A stretch of DNA of 14,735 nt from an uncultured Verrucomicrobiota bacterium (GTDB lineage Bacteria > Verrucomicrobiota > Verrucomicrobiia > Limisphaerales > UBA1096): contig CAJXAU010000012.1 of NCBI GenBank assembly GCA_913050205.1, positions 1 through 14,735 of the forward strand, written 5' to 3'. A program made the position numbers and the translations under genes. Positions 6,012 through 12,943 of the stretch are shown here, piece by piece. The notes below the pieces were generated by a model. It had not been told where the DNA came from and searched no databases. It saw only the letters and a program-made list of their open reading frames with translations. Numbering within the stretch: position 1 is the first letter of the stretch; each line of letters opens with the position of its first letter.

Positions 6012-9000
6012 TTGTTTTTTGATTGGGTCAGAGTTTTGAGTTTTCGGAATGTGCGCGGCCCGATCCAGCGTGTGTTGTACTTTTTGATCCACGCGTCATC
6101 GAGTTTTGGTCGAGGTTCACGACCGTAAATCTGGTGGTTCATGCCGTGCCATGGCAGCGGTTCGACAGTCCAGCCTTGGGCAACGTGGAAGTCAGCGTCT
6201 TTATCCCAACCGCTGGTGAACAGGAAAAAATGGCGTACAGTGCCGGCCGGTGGTGTCGGCAATGCCGAAGCGTCGAAATCCAACGTCAGCTCGTCTCCCG
6301 CCGCGATGATGGCCAGTTGATTATCCTTGGCTGCGATGAGTTCATCAACGGCGCCGTACCGGGTTACCCAACCGGAGGGAGTGATCCGCCAGTTCGGTGT
6401 GTCTGTAGTTTCGGCGTGGATGGGCGTGAGCGGCAAGTGGCTTGGCAGGTTTTCGAATGCTCCGTAGCCGTGCCAGTGCAGATCGGTGGTCGCTGCGTGT
6501 TGCTCGGTGGTTTTCGGCAGGGTGGATTTCTCGAGAAGTGCGATTCTGTTCCAATGAATTTCAAAGCCTGTCGAGAGCCGGAGCCTGGTTGTGTTGGCGG
6601 GGAGTTTACCCTCGAGATCGACGACGATCGTCTTGGTTTTGCCAACTGGCGCGCCCACGGAAACGTCCACTTTTTGCCAGCCGCCGTCGGTTTCGGCTTC
6701 CAAAACCGGGAAGGGGAAGGGCAGCTCCGGCCGATGAGATGCGGAGATGTTGGCCATGCCCCCGCCAAAATGAAGCCAGCCGGTCATGGCGAGGGCCAGT
6801 GGTGCGGTCGTGTCCAGTTTTCCGAAATCAAGTTCAACCGAGTACGGCTTGGCCAAGCCGCGCAATTGTGGTTCGCGAAGCTCGACCGGCGAGAGCCAAT
6901 CGTCGTCGTTCTCCTGAAGTGCGGCGGTGACATCCAGCCCGTCACTGCGCTTGGCTTGCTTGAGCGGGCTGCGCTTGCTCAAGGCGATCAACCCGGCCGG
7001 CGGGTAAGGGCCACGCGGCAATAGCCGGGTGTTGGGATGCACCTCGGTGTCGGCCGGTATATCCACCGCTATCAGCTTGGCCTCGTCGAGGTACAAGATC
7101 TCGCGCAATTCCTCGGTGATCTGAAGGCGGTAGTTGCCATCGATCGGTTTGAAGTTGGTTTCGTCGCCGATCCATACGATCTCGTCCGGGTCGGCATCGA
7201 TGTACACACCCTCTGCCACTGGCAGTCCAAGCGGCGCCGCGCCGAGCAGGTCGGTAACAAACCGGAACCGTTCGCCATCCCAGCAGTACAGGTAGGGGCA
7301 GGAGCCGGTGGGTAGGATCAACTCGGTGAGGGTCACAGTTTCGTCGCGTTTGACCTCGACGTCGACGTTGTTGAGGGAGAGGTCGAACCAGCGCGCGGTC
7401 AGCGAGTTGAGCAGGGCGTTGGTGCCGACACCGATTTCCACCGGCAACACCTGGGCTGTGCGTTTGAAGCGCAGTCCGCCCGTGACGCCCTCAACTTGAA
7501 TGCCCAGTCCGCTCGCGTTGGAGCGGTTGCCGTAAAGCCTGATCTTGAGCTGCAGGTTTTGGTTGCCGCCGTCGTTTCGCAAATACTTGAGACCGGAGTC
7601 GTCTGCAAGAATCAGGTCGGAGTCGCCGTCGCGGTCGATGTCCGCCGCCGCCAACTGGCTGATTGCGCCGGTCACACTGTCGAGGCCAAGCGCGGCGGTG
7701 GTATCCTCGAAGCCAGCAGTGCCCTTGTTGCGGAATGCCTGCAGACCTTGGCCAAGCGCAAAGATGTCCAGCCATCCATCGTTGTCATAATCGACGAGCA
7801 ACAGATCAGCCGCCCCCGGCTTGGCCAAGTTCAAGGTTTGGTTTTCCTCCAGCCCGTTGAATTGGATCGTGACCTTCCCGTTGGCCAAGGTGACGAGGTC
7901 GATGCGGAGATCGTTGTTCAGGTCGCCGGTGGCCACGGCCATAACGGCAGTCTTTGCCGGAAGCGTGTTGGTCGGCGAATGGACGGCGCCCCGTTGTTTT
8001 TGCAAATACATCGGCGGCTCGCTTTTCCGGGGGATGATGACGTCGAGCATGTCGTCGTTGTTCCAGTCATCCGCCACCAGTTTGAGAGCGCCGGTGATCT
8101 GAGTCGGTATGCCGGAAGTTTTGCTGATATCCTTGAAATAAAGACTACCGAGGTTGCGGAATACTTTTAGCCCGGCGTCCTCCGGTTGAATGGCGAGCAG
8201 GTCGAGTTTGCCGGTGAAATCGATGTCTGCGATCAACGCGTCAACCGCCTTGAGGGAGGAGAGCCGCGAGAAGCGTGACATGTCCCGCGCGAGGCCGTTG
8301 GTGGCAAACCGGTAGGCGTGTGAGCCTTGGTCTCCGATCATCAGCACGTCGTTGAAACGGTCGTTATTCAGGTCGCCAACGAGGCATTTGGCGTAGTTGG
8401 CGTTGGTCAAAGCCGGAAACTCCATGCCGAACGCAGCGAACACTCCGTTCGTGTTGGCCAGTGTGCGGAAGGTGTTCGTACTCGTTCGGACGAATAGGCT
8501 GTTGATGCCGTTTTGATTGAAATCGATCACGCCAAACGGCCCGGCGTAATGAGCTGCGTTGCCTCCGAATGCCTTCACCGTGTCATCGACGAATTTCACC
8601 GCGATTCCCGCCGCCAGTGGCTGGTCGAGCTTGAATGGGATTTTGACCTCGGTGTAGACGCAGGTTTCCCAGGCGGCCTGATCTTCCGGCATTTGTTTGT
8701 CGGCGATGCGTTGCTGGTGTAACTCCAGCGCCGCCTTGGCTTCATCGGGTCGGTTGGCCTGCATGAGTGCCTGACTCCAAGTGTACGCCGCACCGAGATG
8801 GTTCTCCTCGTAGGTGGCGACCTCCTCCAGATACAGCACGGCATCCTCAACGTTGCCCATCGCAAGTTTGGATTTGCCGAGTAGATACCCGACAGCACCA
8901 ATGGTGTTGTCGATGTCGTACGCCTGTTGCAGCGCCTGAATCGCGTTGGTTGTCTGGTTGAGCCGCAGGTGTGCGCAGCCAATGAGGAAGTGTCCGGCCC

Positions 9001-9334
9001 CAATGTTGTTGTCGATGGCCAGTGCCTCGCTGGCGTATTTGATGACCTCTGCAGGTTGGTTGGCCATACGATGTGCGTTGGCCAGATTGAGCAACAGGTC
9101 GGTCTCGGTGGGCTTGTGTTTCAGTGCTTGAGAGAAGGCGTCGATGGCCTTCTGCGCTTCACCCGAATCGTAATAAGTCTTGCCAGCGTTGAGCAACCGG
9201 TCGAAATCAGCATCGCTTTTGCCCGAGGGGGAGATGAGCCAGGTGAAGATCACCGGGGCCAGCACCACCACCACGAGGAGCAAAAGGTACTTCGCGTTGG
9301 AGGGCGATTGACCCGATCCGGAATCTGCAGACAT
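6008..9334 (-). CDS. Membrane-anchored TPR plus FG-GAP/ASPIC (CRTAC-type) protein, 1108 aa
   Basis: The protein starts with a membrane anchor (about 15-34, LLLLVVVVLAPVIFTWLI), so it is exported with a short cytoplasmic tail. Residues about 43-218 form TPR repeats (YYDSGEAQKAIDAFSQALKH). Residues about 230-600 are an FG-GAP/VCBS-like propeller with six Asp-rich, probably calcium-binding loops: DLNNDRFND (321), DIDFTGKLD (370), DWNNDDMLD (423), DLNNDLRID (471), DYDNDGWLD (515) and DIDRDGDSD (565). An ASPIC/UnbV-like strand set follows (SNASGLGIQVEG, 605). The last 430 residues begin with GSCPYLYCWDGERFRFVTD (677-695), a motif I associate with large CRTAC-type proteins of Acidobacteria and Verrucomicrobia. 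The ATG at 9334 was preferred; an in-frame TTG at 9370 has GGAGG about 20 bases upstream and is possible. First gene of a three-gene operon. The biological role is unknown; adhesion or envelope assembly is a guess. Confidence 0.82.
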   Translation of the reverse strand: MSADSGSGQSPSNAKYLLLLVVVVLAPVIFTWLISPSGKSDADFDRLLNAGKTYYDSGEAQKAIDAFSQALKHKPTETDLLLNLANAHRMANQPAEVIKYASEALAIDNNIGAGHFLIGCAHLRLNQTTNAIQALQQAYDIDNTIGAVGYLLGKSKLAMGNVEDAVLYLEEVATYEENHLGAAYTWSQALMQANRPDEAKAALELHQQRIADKQMPEDQAAWETCVYTEVKIPFKLDQPLAAGIAVKFVDDTVKAFGGNAAHYAGPFGVIDFNQNGINSLFVRTSTNTFRTLANTNGVFAAFGMEFPALTNANYAKCLVGDLNNDRFNDVLMIGDQGSHAYRFATNGLARDMSRFSRLSSLKAVDALIADIDFTGKLDLLAIQPEDAGLKVFRNLGSLYFKDISKTSGIPTQITGALKLVADDWNNDDMLDVIIPRKSEPPMYLQKQRGAVHSPTNTLPAKTAVMAVATGDLNNDLRIDLVTLANGKVTIQFNGLEENQTLNLAKPGAADLLLVDYDNDGWLDIFALGQGLQAFRNKGTAGFEDTTAALGLDSVTGAISQLAAADIDRDGDSDLILADDSGLKYLRNDGGNQNLQLKIRLYGNRSNASGLGIQVEGVTGGLRFKRTAQVLPVEIGVGTNALLNSLTARWFDLSLNNVDVEVKRDETVTLTELILPTGSCPYLYCWDGERFRFVTDLLGAAPLGLPVAEGVYIDADPDEIVWIGDETNFKPIDGNYRLQITEELREILYLDEAKLIAVDIPADTEVHPNTRLLPRGPYPPAGLIALSKRSPLKQAKRSDGLDVTAALQENDDDWLSPVELREPQLRGLAKPYSVELDFGKLDTTAPLALAMTGWLHFGGGMANISASHRPELPFPFPVLEAETDGGWQKVDVSVGAPVGKTKTIVVDLEGKLPANTTRLRLSTGFEIHWNRIALLEKSTLPKTTEQHAATTDLHWHGYGAFENLPSHLPLTPIHAETTDTPNWRITPSGWVTRYGAVDELIAAKDNQLAIIAAGDELTLDFDASALPTPPAGTVRHFFLFTSGWDKDADFHVAQGWTVEPLPWHGMNHQIYGREPRPKLDDAWIKKYNTRWIGPRTFRKLKTLTQSKNK
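6848..6857. repeat. Palindrome copy 10, CTTGGCCAAG
   Basis: A 16-base perfect palindrome CGGCTTGGCCAAGCCG with flanks unlike the usual CG. It encodes Leu827-Ala-Lys of the FG-GAP protein. Confidence 0.85.
7747..7756. repeat. Palindrome copy 11, CTTGGCCAAG
   Basis: It encodes Leu527-Gly-Gln of the FG-GAP protein, shortly after the DYDNDGWLD loop. Confidence 0.85.
7820..7829. repeat. Palindrome copy 12, CTTGGCCAAG
   Basis: It encodes Leu503-Ala-Lys of the FG-GAP protein, 64 bases from copy 11 and in the other frame. Confidence 0.85.
7881..7888. repeat. Palindrome copy 13, TTGGCCAA core
   Basis: GTTGGCCAAG. It encodes Leu483-Ala-Asn of the FG-GAP protein; copies 11-13 lie within 142 bases. 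Confidence 0.75.
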
Positions 9335-9405
9335 GGGCGGGAGAATAGCGGTCGATCCCACCTTGACCAAGGGGAAACCCGTCCCTAGTTTCCTCCTTTC
9401 AACCG
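9335..9405. promoter_or_regulatory. Divergent promoter region between FG-GAP operon and pseudopilin
   Basis: This 71-base gap must hold promoters for both directions. For the plus strand, TTGACC (9363-9368), a 17-base spacer and TAGTTT (9386-9391) give a passable sigma70-like pair with a good -35 and a poor -10, leaving a leader of only a few bases. No comparable minus-strand pair was seen, though GGAGG lies on that strand near 9392-9396. CTTGACCAAG at 9362-9371 is one mismatch from the window's CTTGGCCAAG palindrome and overlaps the proposed -35. Confidence 0.3.
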
Positions 9406-10161
9406 ATGATGAAAACTAATCCGACCTGCACGGAAACCGGCTTGGCCAAGCGCTTGGCCAAGGGCTTTACGTTGATTGAGCTGCTGGTGGTGATCGCAAT
9501 CATTGCCATTCTGGCCGGTTTGCTCCTGCCTGCGTTGGCCAAGGCGAAGGCCAAGGCCGGGCAGTCGGCCTGCCTGAACAACTGCAAACAGATGGGACTG
9601 GCTGTGACAATGTACATCCCGGACTACGATGACCGGATCCCGCTTTGCCGAAACTGGGGCAAGGCATGGGGAGGGGATCACGCCCTGCGAAGCGACCAAG
9701 TCTGGATGCCTCAACTGTTGGAGCCGTACATCGGGAAAAACCCCGGCGCACCCGACCCGAAAAACCGCAACAAATCAAAAACGCCTAACTCGGTTTTTGC
9801 CTGTCCTATCGCGATGAAGACGAGCGACAAAAACATGTCCAACCGGTTTCGCAACAACGACAACGTCACCTATGTCTGGAATCACATTTACCTCAATAAA
9901 AGCCGGAGCAGTTACGAGGTGCGGCGGCCGGTGAGTGGTCGCAAGTCCGGGGATTGCGTAAATCCGACATTGTCCGTACTGACTTGGGAGATGCCGTACT
10001 GGGACTACAAACAGATGCCGCACAAGCAAGGAATCGTGTTGACCTATGTTGACGGGCACGCCGCCAGGATGAACGGTTCACCCAAGGAGCATGACTGGTG
10101 GGCCTACCACAGCCGCGATGGCTGGGAGGAGGGGGATTACACCTGCGGCAACGCGCACTAG
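9406..10161 (+). CDS. Type II secretion/type IV pilus-like pseudopilin, prepilin N-terminal methylation domain, 251 aa
   Basis: A 20-residue leader ends ...RLAKG|FTLIELLVVIAIIAIL. The prepilin-peptidase site is Gly20|Phe21 with the invariant Glu at +5 (E25), and the helix spans about 21-43. The tail LLLPALAKAKAKAGQSACLNN after the helix is the form seen in the expanded pseudopilin families of Verrucomicrobiota and Lentisphaerota, whose C-terminal domain is similar to DUF1559/H-X9-DG proteins. Near the end, GIVLTYVDGHAARMNG (res. about 223-238) resembles the 'F-x-DGH' motif of that group. The mature protein should be inserted in the inner membrane with the globular part outside. The gene stands alone, divergent from the FG-GAP operon and convergent with the phosphofructokinase 12 bases away. 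Two palindrome copies encode most of the charged leader and a third encodes ALAK after the helix. Its exact role is unknown. Confidence 0.88.
   Translation: MMKTNPTCTETGLAKRLAKGFTLIELLVVIAIIAILAGLLLPALAKAKAKAGQSACLNNCKQMGLAVTMYIPDYDDRIPLCRNWGKAWGGDHALRSDQVWMPQLLEPYIGKNPGAPDPKNRNKSKTPNSVFACPIAMKTSDKNMSNRFRNNDNVTYVWNHIYLNKSRSSYEVRRPVSGRKSGDCVNPTLSVLTWEMPYWDYKQMPHKQGIVLTYVDGHAARMNGSPKEHDWWAYHSRDGWEEGDYTCGNAH
9441..9462. repeat. Palindrome copies 14 and 15, 22-bp perfect double palindrome
   Basis: Two CTTGGCCAAG units joined by CG, so the whole 22 bases are self-complementary. It encodes the pseudopilin leader residues 13-19 (LAKRLAK). Confidence 0.95.
9535..9542. repeat. Palindrome copy 16, TTGGCCAA core
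   Basis: GTTGGCCAAG encoding Leu44-Ala-Lys just after the pseudopilin helix. ALAKAKA is conserved in this family, so this copy may be there because of the protein rather than as a member of the repeat. Confidence 0.55.
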
Positions 10162-10166
10162 GCGCG
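10152..10166. terminator. Short GC hairpin between convergent genes
   Basis: CGCGC, loop ACTAG, GCGCG forms a perfect 5-bp stem across the pseudopilin stop codon, in the only space between the convergent pseudopilin and phosphofructokinase genes. It has no T-run on either side, so a terminator role is only suggested by position. Confidence 0.2.
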
Positions 10167-10173
10167 AGATGGA

Positions 10174-11538
10174 TCAAGCACGCGGTGGGAGTTTTTTGTC
10201 GACGACAACCTTGTTGAGCTGAGCAAATTTCGGCAGCCCCCCCTCGGTCGGCACGGTCGGTTCGCCCTCAATCAATGGTGCTGCGTAATCGATAAACTGC
10301 TGATTGGGCAGCCAACCGTCCTCGCTGATCCAGTCGTCCGGGATGGTGCGTTCGACTAGCGCGATGTCGGCAAGCGTATGGAGGCAGGTGGTGAACTCGT
10401 ACGGTTTTTTCGATGCACGCTCCAGCGTGACCATGAATCCACTTTTGCCCTCGACCGCAGCCTTGACGGCAGCTGTACCACAGGCGACTGCCTCGTCGAC
10501 ATCCGTTTTGCTGGCGTAGTGCGCAGCGCAGCGCTGGGCGTACCCCAGTTTCACTGTGCGGGTTTTGAGATTCAATTTGCCTTGAACGACCTCGGCCAGC
10601 GCATCCGCTGCACCCGAGAGAACAGGATGCCCGAAGGAGTCGAGCTTAGTCTTGTCCGCGCCGATTTCCTGCCCTTCGGCGTTCTTCACGCCTTCGCCCA
10701 CGACCACGATGCAGTAACCAAGCCGCTCCGAGGTTTCCTTGACCTTGGCGAGAAACGCCTCCTCATCGAGGGGAAGTTCCGGCAGCAGGATGATGTGAGG
10801 TGCGTTGTCGGCGTTGCCGCCTTTAGCCAGTACGGTGCCGGCAGCGATCCAGCCTGCGGCACGGCCCATTACCTCGACAATGCAGCAGGAACCGTCGTCG
10901 GTTGCCATGGCGGAAACGTCCTGTGCGATCTCCATCACTGTGGTGGCGTTGTACTTGATCACGCTGCCAAAACCGGGCGTGTGGTCTGTGTGCGGCAGGT
11001 CGTTGTCGATCGTCTTTGGCACGCCGATGCAGCGTAGTGCGTAGCCGCGTTTTTGTGCCTCAAGGTGCACTTTGTTGTTGGTGTCCTGCGAGTCGTTGCC
11101 GCCGGCGTAGAAAAAATAGCGGATGTTGTGGGCCTCGAATACTTCGAATAACCGATCCATGTCCTTGGCCGCCTGCTCGGGATCTTTTTGAAACTGAATC
11201 TTGTAGCGGCAGGTACCCAGCGCGGCGCCGGGTGTGTGCTTGAGTTCCTCAATCGAGCGGGCCTTTTCCTCGTTCAGGTCGATCAGGTTTTCGTGAAGAA
11301 TCCCATAAATACCGTTCAGGCCACCGTAAATTTCCTCGATGTTATCCAGATGTCGGCCAGCCTCCTGAATGACGCCGGCGACGCTGGCATTGATCACTGC
11401 AGTGGGGCCACCGGATTGAGCCACCAAAAGATTGCCGACCAGATCGTTGCCGGATCCGCTGGAGGGGTCCGGGGCGGAGTTGAGGTCGTAAATAAGGCGT
11501 TCGCCTGTGGGTTGATTTTGGTCTTCAGAGTCAGCCAT
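10174..11538 (-). CDS. 6-phosphofructokinase, pyrophosphate-dependent type, 454 aa
   Basis: Phosphofructokinase motifs occur in order: the phosphate loop NLLVAQSGGPTAVINAS (36-52), FFYAGGNDSQDTNNK (142-156), GVPKTIDNDLPHTDHTPGFGS (172-192) and EVMGRAAGWIA (222-232). The enzyme phosphorylates fructose 6-phosphate in the cytoplasm. Lys175 in PKTIDND, where ATP enzymes have Gly (PGTIDND), and Asp149 in GGNDS, where ATP enzymes have Gly (GGDGS), both point to pyrophosphate rather than ATP as donor. Asn at 148 instead of Asp is, as far as I recall, usual in the long bacterial branch with GGNDS. About 454 residues fits that branch and exceeds E. coli PfkA (320). The ATG at 11538 was chosen; an in-frame TTG at 11559 is a possible alternative. 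A consensus TTGACA lies upstream. The gene contains no palindrome copy. Confidence 0.92.
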   Translation of the reverse strand: MADSEDQNQPTGERLIYDLNSAPDPSSGSGNDLVGNLLVAQSGGPTAVINASVAGVIQEAGRHLDNIEEIYGGLNGIYGILHENLIDLNEEKARSIEELKHTPGAALGTCRYKIQFQKDPEQAAKDMDRLFEVFEAHNIRYFFYAGGNDSQDTNNKVHLEAQKRGYALRCIGVPKTIDNDLPHTDHTPGFGSVIKYNATTVMEIAQDVSAMATDDGSCCIVEVMGRAAGWIAAGTVLAKGGNADNAPHIILLPELPLDEEAFLAKVKETSERLGYCIVVVGEGVKNAEGQEIGADKTKLDSFGHPVLSGAADALAEVVQGKLNLKTRTVKLGYAQRCAAHYASKTDVDEAVACGTAAVKAAVEGKSGFMVTLERASKKPYEFTTCLHTLADIALVERTIPDDWISEDGWLPNQQFIDYAAPLIEGEPTVPTEGGLPKFAQLNKVVVDKKLPPRA

Positions 11539-11571
11539 GTTGTTCGAGTATTTTCCCAAAAATGGGGCGAG

Positions 11572-11600
11572 ACTTTGCCAACCTGCCTGAGACCTGTCAA
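11572..11600 (-). promoter_or_regulatory. Probable sigma70-type promoter of the phosphofructokinase gene
   Basis: On the minus strand a perfect -35 TTGACA (11600-11595) is followed after 17 bases by CAAAGT (11577-11572), a weak -10. Transcription would start about 25-30 bases before the ATG at 11538. It lies in the 104-base gap behind the oxidoreductase gene, so the phosphofructokinase can be expressed on its own. Confidence 0.35.
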
Positions 11601-11602
11601 AG

Positions 11603-11614
11603 CCAATCGATTGG
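11603..11614. promoter_or_regulatory. 12-bp perfect palindrome next to the -35 (possible operator)
   Basis: CCAATCGATTGG is a perfect 12-base palindrome two bases upstream of the TTGACA of the proposed phosphofructokinase promoter. Its position suits binding of a dimeric regulator, but no second copy was noticed in the window and no regulator is known. Confidence 0.25.
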
Positions 11615-11642
11615 GTAAACGCAACTGCGCTCCGGCAGTGTT

Positions 11643-12752
11643 TTAGAGCTTGGCCAAGGGATGATCTCGATTGGCCAAGGGGAAGGGAACACGGGCACCG
11701 CCCTGTCGGTGTGACTCGAATAAACCCACGATCATCTCCGTGGCGGTGAGTGCGTCGTTGATGCTGGCCTCCGGGTCGCGATCCTCCTCGACGGCATCAA
11801 TCAGGTCGCGTACTGCGAGCACATTGCCCGCATGCAGCCCACCATCCTTGAGTGTCTCCGCTTGGCCAAGCCCGTTGGAGGTGATGGGAATCCATTTTTT
11901 GCCGGTACGCCCCGGTGCCCAAGCCCCATCCGGTAGCAGTGCCGCAGTGGGCAGATAACCAAACGTCATCTTGATGACACCGTCGCTGCCAAAGATCGTC
12001 AGGCCAAATCGGTTCGGTTGGCCGGCGCCATTCTTCACGGAACGAAAGTGTGCGACGGCCTCGTTGGGCAGTGCGTAGGTGGCCCCGACGCTGTCACCGG
12101 CCAGTAGGCCGATCCCCTCGGCACCCGGCTTGACATGTTTTCGGGTCACCGATTCGCCGTCCTGCCGAGCGTAGCCCTGCACCCAGAGTGGCAGGCCGGC
12201 CAGATGTTGAGTCAGATCAAAAATATGAGTGCCCAGTACCCACAAGTCTTCGCCGCCACCACGGCGATCCTCCTTACCGTGCATCTGGTATTCGAGCACG
12301 CGGCCGATTTTGCCATCGTTCAGCAGTTGCTCAATCTGCGTCAACACCGGGCTGTAACGCGTCTGGTGTGCCACGGCGACTTTCACATTTTTCTTTTCGC
12401 ACGCGGCGATCATCTCGTCCGCTTGCCGGAGTGTCTGGCAGAGTGGTTTCTCCTGATAAATGCCACGCACGCCCGACTCAGCGGCGGCGACCATCATGTC
12501 CCGGTGCTGGTCAAGCCATCGTGGGCAGATGCTCACTAAGTCCAGTTTTTCCTTTTGGAACATCTGCCGATAATCAGCGTAGCCTTGGGGATCTCCCAGA
12601 CGCTTTACCGCCTTGGCCAAGCCTTCCGGGTTGTCGTCTGCCACCGCGACGATTTCCGTGTTGGGAAACTCACGCCAGACGGTGTCCAGCCCATGCCCGT
12701 AGTTACCGCGCCCCGTGCTGCCGATGACGCCCACTCGATACTTCGTTGCCAT
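11643..12752 (-). CDS. Gfo/Idh/MocA family NAD(P)-dependent oxidoreductase, 369 aa
   Basis: The N-terminus carries a Rossmann dinucleotide fold: YRVGVIGSTGRGNYGHG (5-21) with a GxxGxGxxG-like loop, then EIVAVADDNP ending in an acidic residue, which favours NAD. YQEKPL (99-104) is the family's EKP motif, whose Lys contacts substrate and cofactor. LWVLGTHIFDL (170-180) matches the family's G-x-H-x-x-D motif near the active site. The C-terminal alpha/beta domain binds the substrate, usually a sugar or polyol. Length is typical. The family is very large, and the substrate cannot be named; neighbouring genes give no sugar pathway. The start ATG (12752-12750) directly precedes the Rossmann strand. 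Four palindrome copies lie in the gene, two of them at the extreme C-terminus (PLANRDHPLAKL). It may share a transcript with ilvE upstream, but the 191-base gap makes this uncertain. Confidence 0.88.
   Translation of the reverse strand: MATKYRVGVIGSTGRGNYGHGLDTVWREFPNTEIVAVADDNPEGLAKAVKRLGDPQGYADYRQMFQKEKLDLVSICPRWLDQHRDMMVAAAESGVRGIYQEKPLCQTLRQADEMIAACEKKNVKVAVAHQTRYSPVLTQIEQLLNDGKIGRVLEYQMHGKEDRRGGGEDLWVLGTHIFDLTQHLAGLPLWVQGYARQDGESVTRKHVKPGAEGIGLLAGDSVGATYALPNEAVAHFRSVKNGAGQPNRFGLTIFGSDGVIKMTFGYLPTAALLPDGAWAPGRTGKKWIPITSNGLGQAETLKDGGLHAGNVLAVRDLIDAVEEDRDPEASINDALTATEMIVGLFESHRQGGARVPFPLANRDHPLAKL
11649..11678. repeat. Palindrome copies 17 and 18 at the 3' end of the oxidoreductase gene
   Basis: CTTGGCCAAG (11649-11658) and ATTGGCCAAG (core 11671-11678). 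They encode Leu366-Ala-Lys and Leu359-Ala-Asn, two residues and eight residues from the C-terminus. Confidence 0.85.
11861..11870. repeat. Palindrome copy 19, CTTGGCCAAG
   Basis: It encodes Leu295-Gly-Gln of the oxidoreductase in a loop (SNGLGQAETL). Confidence 0.85.
12612..12621. repeat. Palindrome copy 20, CTTGGCCAAG
   Basis: It encodes Leu45-Ala-Lys in the helix after the second Rossmann strand of the oxidoreductase. Confidence 0.85.
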
Positions 12753-12793
12753 GATGATTAGTTACCCACAGGTGTCCGGAGACCATAGCCCAC

Positions 12794-12803
12794 CTTGGCC
12801 AAG
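12794..12803. repeat. Palindrome copy 21, CTTGGCCAAG, intergenic
   Basis: First of three copies upstream of the oxidoreductase gene, 41 bases from its ATG. Confidence 0.9.
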
Positions 12804-12833
12804 CGGCAAGGCGCAACCGGGATGACTGAGAGA

Positions 12834-12855
12834 CTTGGCCAAGCGCTTGGCCAAG
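12834..12855. repeat. Palindrome copies 22 and 23, 22-bp perfect double palindrome, intergenic
   Basis: Identical over all 22 bases to the double copy at 9441-9462, but here non-coding. Confidence 0.95.
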
Positions 12856-12911
12856 CGGTGAAGAGTGGAAGATGTTCCGAGCCGCGGCTTGGTTGGATTG
12901 TTTAACGGGAG

Positions 12912-12932
12912 GGTGGGGCAGACGTCCCCGCC
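12912..12932. terminator. GC-rich stem-loop 12 bases after the aminotransferase stop
   Basis: GGTGGGG, loop CAGACGT, CCCCGCC pairs over 7 bp. Read in the plus direction the odd pair is a G-T wobble; read in the minus direction, the direction of the aminotransferase gene, it is a C-A mismatch. There is no T-run, so a terminator is plausible by position only. Confidence 0.25.
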
Positions 12933-12943
12933 TTGGGGCAGGG

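Larger units (their letters stand above)
12753..12943. other. Palindrome-rich intergenic gap between oxidoreductase and aminotransferase genes
   Basis: Both flanking genes read leftward. The 191 bases hold three CTTGGCCAAG copies (12794, 12834, 12846) and a separate GC hairpin at 12912-12932. No coding sequence was seen. The gap should contain the 3' end of the aminotransferase transcript and the promoter of the oxidoreductase; no clear -35/-10 pair was found. Confidence 0.5.

Noticed and set aside
6012..6092. ATG start at 6092 for the beta-sandwich protein
   Set aside because: It puts 27 polar residues before an evident signal peptide and lies inside the upstream gene; GTG at 6011 gives a GTGA overlap.
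6023..7024. Long plus-strand open frame opposite the FG-GAP gene
   Set aside because: It is a complementary-strand shadow in GC-rich coding DNA; the minus-strand frame has clear domains.
10237..10243. Run of seven C (G on the coding strand) in the phosphofructokinase gene, possible phase variation
   Set aside because: The frame is intact and the run encodes EGGL near the C-terminus; one run without other signs is not evidence.
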